Shown here one piece after another: positions 8,584-17,386 of a DNA stretch of 64,000 nt. The stretch is taken from assembly GCA_965230515.1 (NCBI GenBank), contig OZ246007.1, positions 2,170,001-2,234,000 of the forward strand, given 5' to 3'. The position numbers and the translations under genes were made by a program. The notes under the pieces were generated by a model. The model was not told the origin of the DNA. It did no database searches and saw nothing but the letters and a program-made list of their open reading frames with translations. Numbering within the stretch: the first letter of the stretch is position 1; the number at the start of each line of letters is the position of its first letter. The stretch comes from JAJFKB01 sp965230515 (lineage in GTDB: Bacteria > Pseudomonadota > Gammaproteobacteria > Pseudomonadales > IMCC2047).

Positions 8584-10240
8584 TAAATTGTTCAAAATAT
8601 TACTGGTTTTTATTCTGGGTGGTGCCCAGATGGCATGGGCCGCTGGCGCGCTGGAAGGTGACATTGAGAAACAACCACTCAATATGACTGCGATTATGAT
8701 GTTCTGTGTGTTTGTGTTTAGCACGCTGGGCATTACCTATTGGGCCGCAAAAAGGACCAAGTCACGGCAGGATTTTTATACGGCAGGTGGTGGTATTTCT
8801 GCAGCACAGAATGGTATCGCGATATCCGGTGATTTTCTTTCGGCCGCGACTTTTCTTGGAATGACCAGCGCCATCTATTTTAGTGGATATGACGGGATGC
8901 TACTGGCGGTTGGCGTGATGGCCTGCTGGCCGCTGATTCTGTTTTTAATTGCTGAAAGATTACGTAATCTGGGTCGCTATACTTTCATTGATGTGGTGTC
9001 CTTTCGATTGGCGCGCAAGCCCATTCGTATTATTTCGGCAATGGGCTCACTGTCCGTTGTAGTTTTCTATCTGATCGGACAGATGGTTGGGGCTGGCAAG
9101 CTGATCGAGTTGCTGTTTGGTCTGGATTACCTTTATGCAGTGATCATGGTCAATATTCTGATGATCTGTTACGTCAGTTTTGGAGGCATGCTGGCGACCA
9201 CATGGGTACAGATTATCAAAGCCGTTTTGTTGATTATGGGCGGTAGTTTTATCGGTATCGGAGTGCTGGTTTATTTCGACTTCAACCTGGAAAGCATGTT
9301 TAGAACGGCCGTCGATGTTCATCCTATGGGCATGGAAGTAGTTGCACCAGGGGGCTGGCTGAAGGATCCGATCTCGGTTATTTCCGTGGCGCTGACGATG
9401 CTGTTTGGTTTTATGGGTTTGCCGCATATTCTGATGCGCTTTTTTACGGTCAAGAATGCCCGTGAAGCCAGGAAATCGGTTTTTTATGCCACTGCCATTA
9501 TGGGTTATTTTTATATCCTGATTTTGTTTATCGGATTTGGTGCGATCGGCATTATTTATAATAATCCTGAATACCACGACGCCGCCGGTGCAATGATCGG
9601 TGGTAAGAACATGCTGGCGCTGCATGTTGCCCATTATATGGGTGGCGATATTATGCTGGGCTTTATGTCTGCGGTCACATTTGCCACGATTTTGGCGGTA
9701 GTTTCCGGGTTAACGCTGGCCGCTGCCGCGACCATTGCACATGATCTGTTTGCCAAAACTTTTTGTGAAGGAACTCTGACATCTCAGCAGGAAATTCGAA
9801 TATCCCGTTACTCAATATTTGGTATCGGCGTGTTAGGGATTCTGTTAGGTATTGCTTTTGAGCATCAGAATGTGGTTTTTGTGGTTACCATTGCAATGGC
9901 AGTAGCTGCGAGTGTTAATTTCCCGATTCTGATTTTGTCCATGTACTGGAAAAAGCTGACCACCAGAGGTGCGGTGATTGGCGGGACCACCGGTCTTGTT
10001 GTTTCGTTGACCCTGATTATGCTAAGTCCCAGTGTCATGGTGGGTGCCATGGGTTTTGATAAGCCAATATTCCCCTACCTGTACCCAACGCTATTTTCAA
10101 TGCCCATAGCGTTCTTTGTGAGCTGGATTTTCTCAGTGACGGATAACAGCGAGCAGGCAAAAAGAGAGATAGCAGCTTTTGATGCGCAATATGTTCGTTC
10201 TGAAACAGGTATCGGCATATCAGACGCCGCTGATCATTGA
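8573..10240 (+). CDS. actP: Cation/acetate symporter
   Basis: 555 residues, within the size range of ActP. After a signal-like N-terminal helix there are about 13 membrane helices of the sodium:solute symporter fold; AKRTKSRQDFYTAGGGISAAQNGIAISGDFLSAATFLG is the family hallmark. It imports acetate and related short monocarboxylates with a cation across the inner membrane. It is translationally coupled to the DUF485 gene and followed by a terminator, so the pair is an operon. Regulation is not visible; in related bacteria such pairs are catabolite-controlled. Specificity within the SSS family (acetate, propionate or pyruvate) is inferred from the gene pair. Confidence 0.9.
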   Translation: MKNNKLFKILLVFILGGAQMAWAAGALEGDIEKQPLNMTAIMMFCVFVFSTLGITYWAAKRTKSRQDFYTAGGGISAAQNGIAISGDFLSAATFLGMTSAIYFSGYDGMLLAVGVMACWPLILFLIAERLRNLGRYTFIDVVSFRLARKPIRIISAMGSLSVVVFYLIGQMVGAGKLIELLFGLDYLYAVIMVNILMICYVSFGGMLATTWVQIIKAVLLIMGGSFIGIGVLVYFDFNLESMFRTAVDVHPMGMEVVAPGGWLKDPISVISVALTMLFGFMGLPHILMRFFTVKNAREARKSVFYATAIMGYFYILILFIGFGAIGIIYNNPEYHDAAGAMIGGKNMLALHVAHYMGGDIMLGFMSAVTFATILAVVSGLTLAAAATIAHDLFAKTFCEGTLTSQQEIRISRYSIFGIGVLGILLGIAFEHQNVVFVVTIAMAVAASVNFPILILSMYWKKLTTRGAVIGGTTGLVVSLTLIMLSPSVMVGAMGFDKPIFPYLYPTLFSMPIAFFVSWIFSVTDNSEQAKREIAAFDAQYVRSETGIGISDAADH

Positions 10241-10248
10241 TTGACAAC

Positions 10249-10279
10249 GCGGAAGGTGAACACCTTCCGCTCCCTCTTT
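10249..10279 (+). terminator. Terminator after actP
   Basis: A perfect 10-bp inverted repeat GCGGAAGGTG/CACCTTCCGC (10249-10258 and 10261-10270) starts 9 bp after the stop codon. The T-tract is weak (TCCCTCTTT). Confidence 0.65.
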
Positions 10280-10411
10280 ATACCGATAAAACCATTCTCA
10301 AGACCAGATTGCTCTATCAGTCGTGAAATTTATGCCTGAATATTGCCAGGTTTTCCTCTATTAGTGCTGATCAGGTTCCCATATAGAAATCGCAACCATT
10401 AAGTCCGTCAG

Positions 10412-10431
10412 GTGCCTTTTTCGAAGGGCAC
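10412..10431. other. Hairpin with UUCG tetraloop
   Basis: GTGCCTTT-TTCG-AAGGGCAC forms an 8-bp stem (one G-U pair) capped by the very stable UUCG loop. No T-tract follows on the plus strand, so it is not a standard terminator. It lies 148 bp upstream of sodB and before the putative promoter, so it may end a longer actP transcript. Role unknown. Confidence 0.45.
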
Positions 10432-10579
10432 AATCACCGGATATTCTGAAGTAAAGATAGCCAGTTTTGCGAACTCTGCGATTGCTTGAAATTGGATACG
10501 TCGCCCTCATATATAATATGACCCGAGTGGCCCGAAGGCTGCTTGGCGTTATTTAAACAGGATTGAGAAAGGATAAAAA

Positions 10580-11161
10580 ATGAGTATTGAATTACCCGCA
10601 TTACCCTATGCACAGGATGCGCTTCAACCGCACCTGTCAGCAGAAACGCTCGAATATCACTATGGTAAACACCACAATACCTATGTGACAAAATTAAACG
10701 GAATGCTACCGGGCTCTGAGTTTGAGAATATGAGTCTGGAAGAAATTATCAGCAATGCACCGGCTGGAGGGCTGTTTAACAATGCCGCACAGGTGTGGAA
10801 CCATAGCTTCTATTGGAACTGCCTCAGCCCGAATGGTGGTGGCGAACCGGAAGGTGCGGTGGCTGATGCAATTAATAGTGCCTTTGGATCATTTGAGGAA
10901 TTTAAATCAGCATTTACTGACTCAGCGGTGAATAATTTTGGTTCCGGGTGGACCTGGCTGATAAAAGAAGCGGACGGCGCACTGAAAATTGTCAATACCA
11001 GCAATGCGGCTTGTCCATTACGCGACGGGCAAACACCTTTGCTGACGGTTGATGTCTGGGAGCATGCCTATTACATCGATTATCGCAATGCCCGCCCTGC
11101 TTATATGGATGCTTTTTGGGCGCTGGTTAATTGGGAATTTGTTAACGAGAATCTGGGCTAA
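10580..11161 (+). CDS. sodB: Superoxide dismutase, iron type
   Basis: 193 residues, matching FeSOD length. Metal ligands are visible: H27 in YHYGKHHNTYV, the His of AAQVWNHSFYW, and the Asp and His of DVWEHAYYIDYRN. The Gln in AAQVWNH is typical of iron rather than manganese enzymes. There is no signal peptide, so it acts in the cytoplasm, turning superoxide into oxygen and hydrogen peroxide. SD AAAGGA lies before the ATG. It is monocistronic and converges on hemW, with a terminator between. I could not find a convincing Fur box. Confidence 0.95.
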   Translation: MSIELPALPYAQDALQPHLSAETLEYHYGKHHNTYVTKLNGMLPGSEFENMSLEEIISNAPAGGLFNNAAQVWNHSFYWNCLSPNGGGEPEGAVADAINSAFGSFEEFKSAFTDSAVNNFGSGWTWLIKEADGALKIVNTSNAACPLRDGQTPLLTVDVWEHAYYIDYRNARPAYMDAFWALVNWEFVNENLG

Positions 11162-11171
11162 CCCGGACTCA

Positions 11172-11201
11172 GCCCTCAGCCAATTGGTTGGGGGCTTATA
11201 T
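11172..11201 (+). terminator. Terminator after sodB
   Basis: GCCCTCAGCCAA pairs with TTGGTTGGGGGC (11172-11195) with two wobble pairs, followed by TTATATA. It lies between convergent sodB and hemW and has no T-run in the minus direction. Confidence 0.65.
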
Positions 11202-11211
11202 AGGAAAGGGT

Positions 11212-12360
11212 TCAGAGGAAACAGCTCACCAGATCGTCAAGAAACAACCATCCCTTTTCTGTTGCCCTTATGTGCTTGCCAGAGCGCAGCAAGCCTTTTG
11301 CCACAGCATTTTCTATCGGTGCCTGCAGTAACGCAAAATCGAGCCCCGTCCGTTTTTCAAACAGCTCAGCCGTGAACCCGCTATTCAGGCGCAGAGCATT
11401 CATCATAAATTCTGCTATCAGTTCGTGATGTTCAATTATGACACCAGGTGTTGGTTGGTTGGCGTTGCCATTGATATAGTCAACGGGGAGCCGTGTTTTC
11501 TGGGAGCGGCGTATACCCTGATGCCCAAGGAAGGTGATTTTTCCATGGGCCCCGGCGCCAATGCCGAGATAATCACCGAACTTCCAATAGTTTAAATTGT
11601 GTTCAGAGCGGTGAGAATCTCTGGCGTAAGCCGATACTTCGTATTGCTGATAACCCTTTTCAGTGAGTAATTTCTGCCCCTGTCGATAGATGGACCAAAG
11701 CTGTTCTTCGTCGGGTAGCTCGGGCGGAGATTTGTAAAACGCTGTGTTGCGTTCAATAGTCAATTGGTACCATGAAATATGTTCCGGTACATACTCAACT
11801 GCAGATCGAATATCCTCTAACGCCGATCCGATTTGCTGTCCGGGAAGACCGTGCATCAGGTCAATATTGATATTATCAAATCCGCTTTTTCTTGCCATAA
11901 TAATTGCGTTACGGGCATCCTGGCCTGAATGTATCCTCCCCAGGGCACTCAACCGCTGGTTATTGAAGCTCTGCACACCAATTGATAATCGATTGATGCC
12001 GGCCCGCCTAAAATCTTTGAACTTGCGTTGCTCAAAGGTTCCTGGATTTGCCTCCAGGGTGATTTCACACTCGCTGTCTAACCTGATTGCCTGAGCGGTG
12101 CTTTGTAATAAGCGATCAATACCTTTCGCGGAGAGCAGGCTGGGGGTGCCGCCACCAAAGAAGATGGATTTTACAGAGCGGTTTTGTACCCACTCCAAGC
12201 TGGCAGCAAGATCTGATAGCAATGCATTAACATAGGCATGTTCGGGAATATCACCCTGCGCCACATGGGAATTGAAGTCGCAATAGGGACATTTTTTAAC
12301 GCACCAGGGTATGTGGAAATAGAGGCTGAGTGGAGGAAGCTGACTAATATTATGTTGCAT
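11212..12360 (-). CDS. hemW: HemW-type radical SAM protein
   Basis: 382 residues. The radical SAM cluster ligands are C20, C24 and C27 in HIPWCVKKCPYCDF, followed by the GGGTPSLL motif and a HemN-like C-terminal domain. The extra N-terminal cysteine motif of true coproporphyrinogen dehydrogenase HemN is absent, so HemW, a haem-binding or haem chaperone protein, is the better name. It is the last gene of the run yggS-proC-yggT-yggU-metX-metW-rdgB-hemW, and its start overlaps the end of rdgB by 11 bp, implying translational coupling. Confidence 0.9.
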   Translation of the reverse strand: MQHNISQLPPLSLYFHIPWCVKKCPYCDFNSHVAQGDIPEHAYVNALLSDLAASLEWVQNRSVKSIFFGGGTPSLLSAKGIDRLLQSTAQAIRLDSECEITLEANPGTFEQRKFKDFRRAGINRLSIGVQSFNNQRLSALGRIHSGQDARNAIIMARKSGFDNINIDLMHGLPGQQIGSALEDIRSAVEYVPEHISWYQLTIERNTAFYKSPPELPDEEQLWSIYRQGQKLLTEKGYQQYEVSAYARDSHRSEHNLNYWKFGDYLGIGAGAHGKITFLGHQGIRRSQKTRLPVDYINGNANQPTPGVIIEHHELIAEFMMNALRLNSGFTAELFEKRTGLDFALLQAPIENAVAKGLLRSGKHIRATEKGWLFLDDLVSCFL

Positions 12361-12952
12361 GCCGGGCGTGTTGCAGGACTTTTACCAGTTGGCCGAGGGC
12401 ACTGGCCCGGTGGCTCACCTGGTTTTTTATCGTTGCATCCAGTTCAGCGGAGCTGCAACCCTGTTGCGGGCAGAAAAACAGTGGGTCGTAACCAAAACCG
12501 TTACGCCCTCTGGGTTGCTCCAGAATAAAACCTTCCCAAGTGCCGTGTGCAATCAGCGGAGTGGGGTCCGATTCGTGGCGCATATAGACTATCAGGCAGT
12601 GAAAACGGGCGGTTCTCTGCTCTTTTGGAACGGTGTTTAGCAGTTGTAGCAATTTATCGTTGTTATCAGAATCCGTTGCATTTGAACCAGCAAAACGGGA
12701 GGAATAGATTCCGGGAGCACCGTCCAGAAAATCAACCTCGAGCCCTGAATCATCAGCCAGTGCGGGAAGCCCTGACAATCGGCAGGCGTGGCGAGCCTTG
12801 ATCATCGCGTTTTCGATAAAGGTTAGCCCGGTTTCTTCAGCCTCTTGGTCAAAATACTCAGATTGTGGCACGGGTGTCATAGCCAGGGGTTCTAAAACCT
12901 GGTTGATTTCCCTGAGTTTGCCTTGATTGGCGCTGGCTAAGACGATTTTCAT
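12350..12952 (-). CDS. rdgB: XTP/dITP diphosphatase (RdgB/HAM1 family)
   Basis: 200 residues. LASANQGKLREINQVL at the N-terminus and LADDSGLEVDFLDGAPGIYSSR are the nucleotide- and metal-binding signatures of the HAM1 family. The enzyme removes dITP, dXTP and XTP from the nucleotide pool by hydrolysis to the monophosphate, preventing base-analogue incorporation. Its start overlaps the metW stop by 4 bp and its end overlaps hemW, so it belongs to the same minus-strand operon. Conserved position in Pseudomonas supports the call. Confidence 0.95.
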   Translation of the reverse strand: MKIVLASANQGKLREINQVLEPLAMTPVPQSEYFDQEAEETGLTFIENAMIKARHACRLSGLPALADDSGLEVDFLDGAPGIYSSRFAGSNATDSDNNDKLLQLLNTVPKEQRTARFHCLIVYMRHESDPTPLIAHGTWEGFILEQPRGRNGFGYDPLFFCPQQGCSSAELDATIKNQVSHRASALGQLVKVLQHARHAT

Positions 12953-13563
12953 GCCTGATTGGCCTGGCGCAGATAGTATACGGCGGTTTCACCAAACACA
13001 TTGGGGCTGACATCTTTCATTATGACATCCGGAAAGCGACTGGACACCAGCTTCCTTGCTTTAATGTCGATCGCTTTTTCCCGGCACAACACTTCAAAAT
13101 CCTTAACTGTACAAAAGTGAATATTGGGTGTGTCGTACCACTGATAGGTGAGTTGTTTGGTGACCGGCATACGGCCACGTAATGCCAGATAAAGCCGCGC
13201 GTGCCAATTACCAAAATTGGGAAACGTGACGATGCATTCTTTGCCGACTCTTAACATTTCGTCCAGGACCAGGTCGGGGCGTCTCATTACCTGCAATGCC
13301 TGGGTCATAATGACTGTGTCAAAACTGTTATCGCTGAAATTAGTCAGTCCACTATTGAGATCCTGCTCGATGACGTTAACACCTCGACGAATACATTCCG
13401 TGATTTGCTGCTGATCGATCTCCAGACCATATCCCTTTATATGTTTTTGCTCCATCAACTGCTTTAACAGGGTGCCATCACCACAACCGAGATCGAGAAT
13501 TCGGCTTTCTGGTGTGATCCAGTGTTGAATGATGTCGAGATCTACGCGGGAGGAACTGTTCAT
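12949..13563 (-). CDS. metW: Methionine biosynthesis protein MetW
   Basis: 204 residues with a methyltransferase-like Rossmann fold: ILDLGCGDGTLLKQL at about 22-36 is SAM motif I. MetW is encoded beside metX in many proteobacteria and is needed with it for homoserine acylation in several of them, although its own chemistry is unclear. The reading frame starts within the metX stop (4-bp overlap) and ends in the rdgB start. The family pattern YDTPNIHFCTVKDFE is present. Confidence 0.95.
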   Translation of the reverse strand: MNSSSRVDLDIIQHWITPESRILDLGCGDGTLLKQLMEQKHIKGYGLEIDQQQITECIRRGVNVIEQDLNSGLTNFSDNSFDTVIMTQALQVMRRPDLVLDEMLRVGKECIVTFPNFGNWHARLYLALRGRMPVTKQLTYQWYDTPNIHFCTVKDFEVLCREKAIDIKARKLVSSRFPDVIMKDVSPNVFGETAVYYLRQANQA

Positions 13564-14714
13564 GTACCCACCTCGTCTGCAATTCTGCTCATATAGGCAT
13601 TAAACAGCGCCAAATAGCGAGGTATTGGAAGTAAAAAAGCATCATGTCCTTCCGGTGCGTCCACTTCAGCGTAACAGACATTTTTCCCTGCTGCGATCAG
13701 TGCGTCTGTAATTTCGCGGGATCGTTCTGGTGCAAATCGCCAATCGGTGGTGAAGGAAACCACCAAAAAATTACAAAGTGCCTGACTGAACGCGGCAACG
13801 GCATCGTTATCGTATTCGCGGGCAAGATCAAAATAATCCAAAATGCGAGTAATCAGGATGTAGGAGTTTGCGTCAAAGATCTCTGAGAACTTATCACCCT
13901 GATAGCGTAGGTAACTTTCCACCTGAAACTCTACCGGGTTATAGGATCCCTGTTCAAAGTCGCCACTTCGTAACTGGCGACCAAATTTACGACCCATCAG
14001 GTCGTCTGACAGATAAGTGACATGCCCTATCATGCGCGCCAGTGTCAGGCCTAGTTTGGGTATCGTATTATGTGCCAGGTAATCACCGTCATGAAAATCC
14101 GGGTCTGAGCGAATAGCGCTTCGTGCAATCTCGTTGAAAGCGATATTCTGAGCGGTTAATTTCATCGCTGATGCAATGACCACACAATGTCTAAGTCGAT
14201 CCGGATACTCGAGTGCCCAGCGCATCGCCTGCATGCCGCCAAGACTGCCTCCTACCACGGCAGCCCACTTCTGGATACCCAGCTTATCGCTTAAGTTTGC
14301 TTGTGCTTTGACCCAGTCTCTAACCCTCAGCGGCGGAAACTCCGGACCCCAACTGTTACCGGTGTCTGGGTTGATGCTGCTCGGGCCGGTACTGCCATGG
14401 CAGCCCCCCAGATTGTTTGGACAAACTACAAAAAAACGATTGGTATCAATCGGTTTGCCTGGGCCGATACACACTTCCCACCAGCCCGGCTTGTCCTCAC
14501 CATCATAATATCCTGCTGCGTGATGATGACTGCTGAGCGCGTGACATATTAGTACAGCGTTGCTTTTATCAGTGTTCAGTTCACCGTAGGTTTCGTAAAC
14601 CAGCTGATAATTTTCCAGCGAGCGGCCACATGCCAATTTTAGCGGCTCTTCAAATAGCATGGTTTGTGGTGTAACCAGGCCGACAGAATTATCAGGGATT
14701 GAATTTGGCATCAT
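13560..14714 (-). CDS. metX: Homoserine O-acyltransferase MetX
   Basis: 384 residues of alpha/beta-hydrolase fold. The catalytic triad is readable: nucleophile S157 in VGGSLGGMQAM, D324 in TTDWRFAPERS and H357 in PEGHDAFL. It activates homoserine for methionine synthesis. Many gammaproteobacterial MetX enzymes with a MetW partner use succinyl-CoA rather than acetyl-CoA, so the acyl donor is uncertain. It is followed without a gap by metW. An 89-bp gap separates it from yggU, so a separate promoter is possible. Pathway partner metF is at 37339. Confidence 0.93.
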   Translation of the reverse strand: MMPNSIPDNSVGLVTPQTMLFEEPLKLACGRSLENYQLVYETYGELNTDKSNAVLICHALSSHHHAAGYYDGEDKPGWWEVCIGPGKPIDTNRFFVVCPNNLGGCHGSTGPSSINPDTGNSWGPEFPPLRVRDWVKAQANLSDKLGIQKWAAVVGGSLGGMQAMRWALEYPDRLRHCVVIASAMKLTAQNIAFNEIARSAIRSDPDFHDGDYLAHNTIPKLGLTLARMIGHVTYLSDDLMGRKFGRQLRSGDFEQGSYNPVEFQVESYLRYQGDKFSEIFDANSYILITRILDYFDLAREYDNDAVAAFSQALCNFLVVSFTTDWRFAPERSREITDALIAAGKNVCYAEVDAPEGHDAFLLPIPRYLALFNAYMSRIADEVGT

Positions 14715-14803
14715 TGTTTCTATGGCAATTGATTCCGCGAAGTCTAATGAGTCGGGAAGGTGAACGCAAGGATCCTTGGCAATCGGTGTTAAATGGAAGC
14801 CGA

Positions 14804-15109
14804 TTAACGGACTGCTTGTGCAGGTGCGATATCAAGCTGGGCGGGAATTTTTACAGGGCTATCGATACGCACCCTTTTATAGCGGCTTGTTTTCCCGCTG
14901 AGCAGTTCCACCTGGCTGGTGCGAACAGCAAAGGCTTTGGCAATGAACTTGAGTAAATGGGCGTTAGCTTTGCCCTCTACGGGTGGTGCAGCTACCCTGA
15001 TTTTTAAATAACCCTCGAGGGGGCCTGAAAACTCGGTTCTTGAGGCTTTGGGCTGAAGGTAACAATTGAGAATCAGCGCGCCCTGTTGCCAGGTATAATA
15101 GGGGCTCAA
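14804..15109 (-). CDS. yggU: DUF167 family protein YggU
   Basis: 101 residues, the family's usual size. The conserved pattern is RVAAPPVEGKANAHLLKFIAKAF followed by VELLSGKTSRYKRVRI. The family is small, cytoplasmic and of unknown function. It starts 3 bp after the yggT stop and is probably co-transcribed with it, as in many gammaproteobacteria. Confidence 0.9.
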   Translation of the reverse strand: MSPYYTWQQGALILNCYLQPKASRTEFSGPLEGYLKIRVAAPPVEGKANAHLLKFIAKAFAVRTSQVELLSGKTSRYKRVRIDSPVKIPAQLDIAPAQAVR

Positions 15110-15112
15110 ATA

Positions 15113-15703
15113 TCAGAGTCCAAATATCAGTTGTCGCGGAATACGAAGGCTGGCCGCAAGTTGATCGATGACCAAAATCTCAATCAGATTGATTGCAATA
15201 AATATAAAGATAGGTGATAGATCAAGACCTCCAATAGCGGGGATCAGGTTACGAGCGGGACGCATAATGGGCTCGGTTAGTTGATGGATCAGTACCGCGC
15301 CAGGGTTATAGCTGTTAGGGGCCACCCAACTCAAAATAATGACGAGGATTAGAGCAAAAAAATAGATGTTTAATATCAGTGCCACGAGACCTACGCAGGA
15401 CCAGGCAAACACCATCAGAAAGTTGGGTACAGCCTGGCCAAACAACAGATAAACCAGGCAGATCTGTGCGACCTGTATAATCAGGGCTAATACCAGTGAG
15501 GCCAGATCGATACCACCAATACCCGGTATAAAACGGCGCAGCGGCTTTAGCGCAGGATCTGTTATTTTTACAATTGCCTGTGACAGCGGGTTATAAAAGT
15601 CGGCCCGCGCAATCTGCAATAAGAATCTCAACAGAACAGCCAGAATGTAGAGGCTGAATAGCGTTTTTACTAGGTAGACAACGGCTACAATAAGTGAATC
15701 CAC
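15113..15703 (-). CDS. yggT: YggT family inner-membrane protein
   Basis: 196 residues containing two copies of the YggT unit: LYILAVLLRFLLQ...DFYNPLSQAIVKITDPALKPLRRFIP and the later ILSWVAPNSYNPGAVLIHQLTEPIMRPARNLIP. Each unit has two membrane helices around the conserved NP...TEP/TDP...R loop. The family has been linked to osmotic tolerance and resembles plastid CCB3; its function here is unknown. It lies between proC and yggU in a conserved cluster. Confidence 0.9.
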   Translation of the reverse strand: MDSLIVAVVYLVKTLFSLYILAVLLRFLLQIARADFYNPLSQAIVKITDPALKPLRRFIPGIGGIDLASLVLALIIQVAQICLVYLLFGQAVPNFLMVFAWSCVGLVALILNIYFFALILVIILSWVAPNSYNPGAVLIHQLTEPIMRPARNLIPAIGGLDLSPIFIFIAINLIEILVIDQLAASLRIPRQLIFGL

Positions 15704-15747
15704 GTGAATTACCCTTGGTTATTATTACTCGAAGTACGATGTTCAGG

Positions 15748-16581
15748 TCAGCCTGCCAGCTCCCTGCTTCTATCCGATGCTGCGATTAAGGCCTGTTCAA
15801 ACAGTTCGACCAGGCCACCCTCTTGCATTACGTTCAATGCTGCTTCGGTGGTTCCTCCCGGAGAGGTGACTCTTCGTCTCAGCTCTGCAGGATCGACATC
15901 GCTTGCCAGCGCCAGTTTAGCCGCACCCAGGGCGGTTTGCAGTGTCAGTTCACGAGCGGTCGCTGAAGACAACCCCAGTTTTACTCCCGCTTGCTCCATG
16001 GCTTCCATCACCAGGAAAAAGTAAGCCGGGCCACTGCCGGACACGGCAACCACTTTGTCCATATCCGCTTCCTGATCAAACCATAGTGTCAGCCCTATCG
16101 ATGTAAAAATAGTGGTTGCGAGGGCCCTTTGTGTTGCTGTGACGTGCTGATTCGCGTACAGGCCGGTTGCGCCGGTTTGCACCAGTGCCGGGGTGTTTGG
16201 CATGGTCCTGACGACGGGTAGATCCGAACCAAGCCAATCAGTCAGGTTACGGACATTGATTCCGGCAGCAATCGATATAATTAACGGATTTTTTAGTTGT
16301 ACTGTTGCCGCCAGAGGTGCACAGACAGCATTCATAACCTGTGGTTTGACCGCCAGAATCAGCGCATCTGCGTTGGCAACGGCTTGCCGATTATCAGTGG
16401 TGGTGACAATACCGGTTTCATTATGCAGCCTGGCAAGTTGCTCGTTATCGGGGTCTGCAGCACAAATAAGCCGCGCGGGATAGCCCTGATCGATCAGGCC
16501 GCCAATGATGCTGCTGGCCATGTTTCCGGCACCGATAAAGCACAATTGCGCATTTTGGTTAGCCAATGTTTTGTCGGTCAT
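15748..16581 (-). CDS. proC: Pyrroline-5-carboxylate reductase
   Basis: 277 residues. The N-terminal NAD(P)-binding motif is LCFIGAGNMASSIIGGLI and the C-terminal ProC signature VTSPGGTTEAALNVMQEGGL is present. It catalyses the last step of proline synthesis, reducing pyrroline-5-carboxylate. It lies 14 bp downstream of yggS and 44 bp upstream of yggT. The yggS-proC order is one of the most conserved gene pairs in bacteria. Confidence 0.96.
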   Translation of the reverse strand: MTDKTLANQNAQLCFIGAGNMASSIIGGLIDQGYPARLICAADPDNEQLARLHNETGIVTTTDNRQAVANADALILAVKPQVMNAVCAPLAATVQLKNPLIISIAAGINVRNLTDWLGSDLPVVRTMPNTPALVQTGATGLYANQHVTATQRALATTIFTSIGLTLWFDQEADMDKVVAVSGSGPAYFFLVMEAMEQAGVKLGLSSATARELTLQTALGAAKLALASDVDPAELRRRVTSPGGTTEAALNVMQEGGLVELFEQALIAASDRSRELAG

Positions 16582-16595
16582 AAATTACAGATTCC

Positions 16596-17300
16596 TTATT
16601 CATCTGGTTCGCGCGAGGCGCGAGGCCCGAAAATGGCGGTGCCTACGCGTACCATGGAGGCACCCGCTGCAATAGCGCATTCTAAATCATTTGACATGCC
16701 CATCGATAGGGTGTCGCAGGCAAAACCGGATTGCTTTAATTGATTATGGGCCATTTGCATGCGCTGGTATTGTTGATTGAGTTCCTCTTCCGATAAAACC
16801 GGAGACGGTATCGCCATAAGACCGCGAAGCTTAAGCTGCGGTAATTGTGCGACAGTGGCTGCAAAATCAGCAAGTTGCTCAATAGCAATACCCGATTTGC
16901 TGGACTCGTGACTGATATTGATTTGAATGCAGACATTAAGCGGGAGGGCCTTTGGATCGCGCTGATCATTCAGTCGCCTGGCAATTTTGATTCGATCCAG
17001 ACTATGCACCCAGTCAAAGTTGTTTGCGATATCAGAGGTTTTGTTTGACTGAATAGGGCCGATGAAATGCCAGACAATATTCAGATCAGTCAGGTCCTGT
17101 TGTTTGCTTAACGCTTCCTGTAGATAATTTTCGCCGAAGTGGGTTATACCTGCCTGATAGGTTTTTCTTACTTCATTTGCTGTTCTGGTCTTGCTAACCG
17201 CTATAAGCTGTACTATACCCGTTGTACGGCCAGCTTTTTTTTCCGCAAGCTGAATACGTTTTTTTACTTGGGTAATATTATCTTTTATAGATGTGCTCAT
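16596..17300 (-). CDS. yggS: PLP homeostasis protein (YggS/PROSC family)
   Basis: 234 residues. It has the alanine-racemase-like TIM barrel with the PLP lysine in LIAVSKTR near residue 36 and the family motifs HFGENYLQEAL and WHFIGPIQSNK. The protein carries pyridoxal phosphate without catalysing a reaction and balances B6 vitamers and amino acid pools. It is first of the minus-strand run and diverges from pilT across 86 bp, which must hold promoters for both sides. Confidence 0.95.
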   Translation of the reverse strand: MSTSIKDNITQVKKRIQLAEKKAGRTTGIVQLIAVSKTRTANEVRKTYQAGITHFGENYLQEALSKQQDLTDLNIVWHFIGPIQSNKTSDIANNFDWVHSLDRIKIARRLNDQRDPKALPLNVCIQINISHESSKSGIAIEQLADFAATVAQLPQLKLRGLMAIPSPVLSEEELNQQYQRMQMAHNQLKQSGFACDTLSMGMSNDLECAIAAGASMVRVGTAIFGPRASREPDE

Positions 17301-17386
17301 AAAAATTCTGGAGTATGCTCAAAGAGTTGCCTGAAGCAAAGAAGGCTAACATTAATTGAAAAATAATTGAATGGTGAATAAAGGCT

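Larger units (their letters stand above)
10241..10579. other. Intergenic region before sodB, 339 bp
   Basis: It holds the actP terminator and a UUCG-capped hairpin at 10412-10431. A possible promoter is TTGAAA (10486-10491), an 18-bp spacer and TATATA (10510-10515). No reading frame looks coding. Confidence 0.5.
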
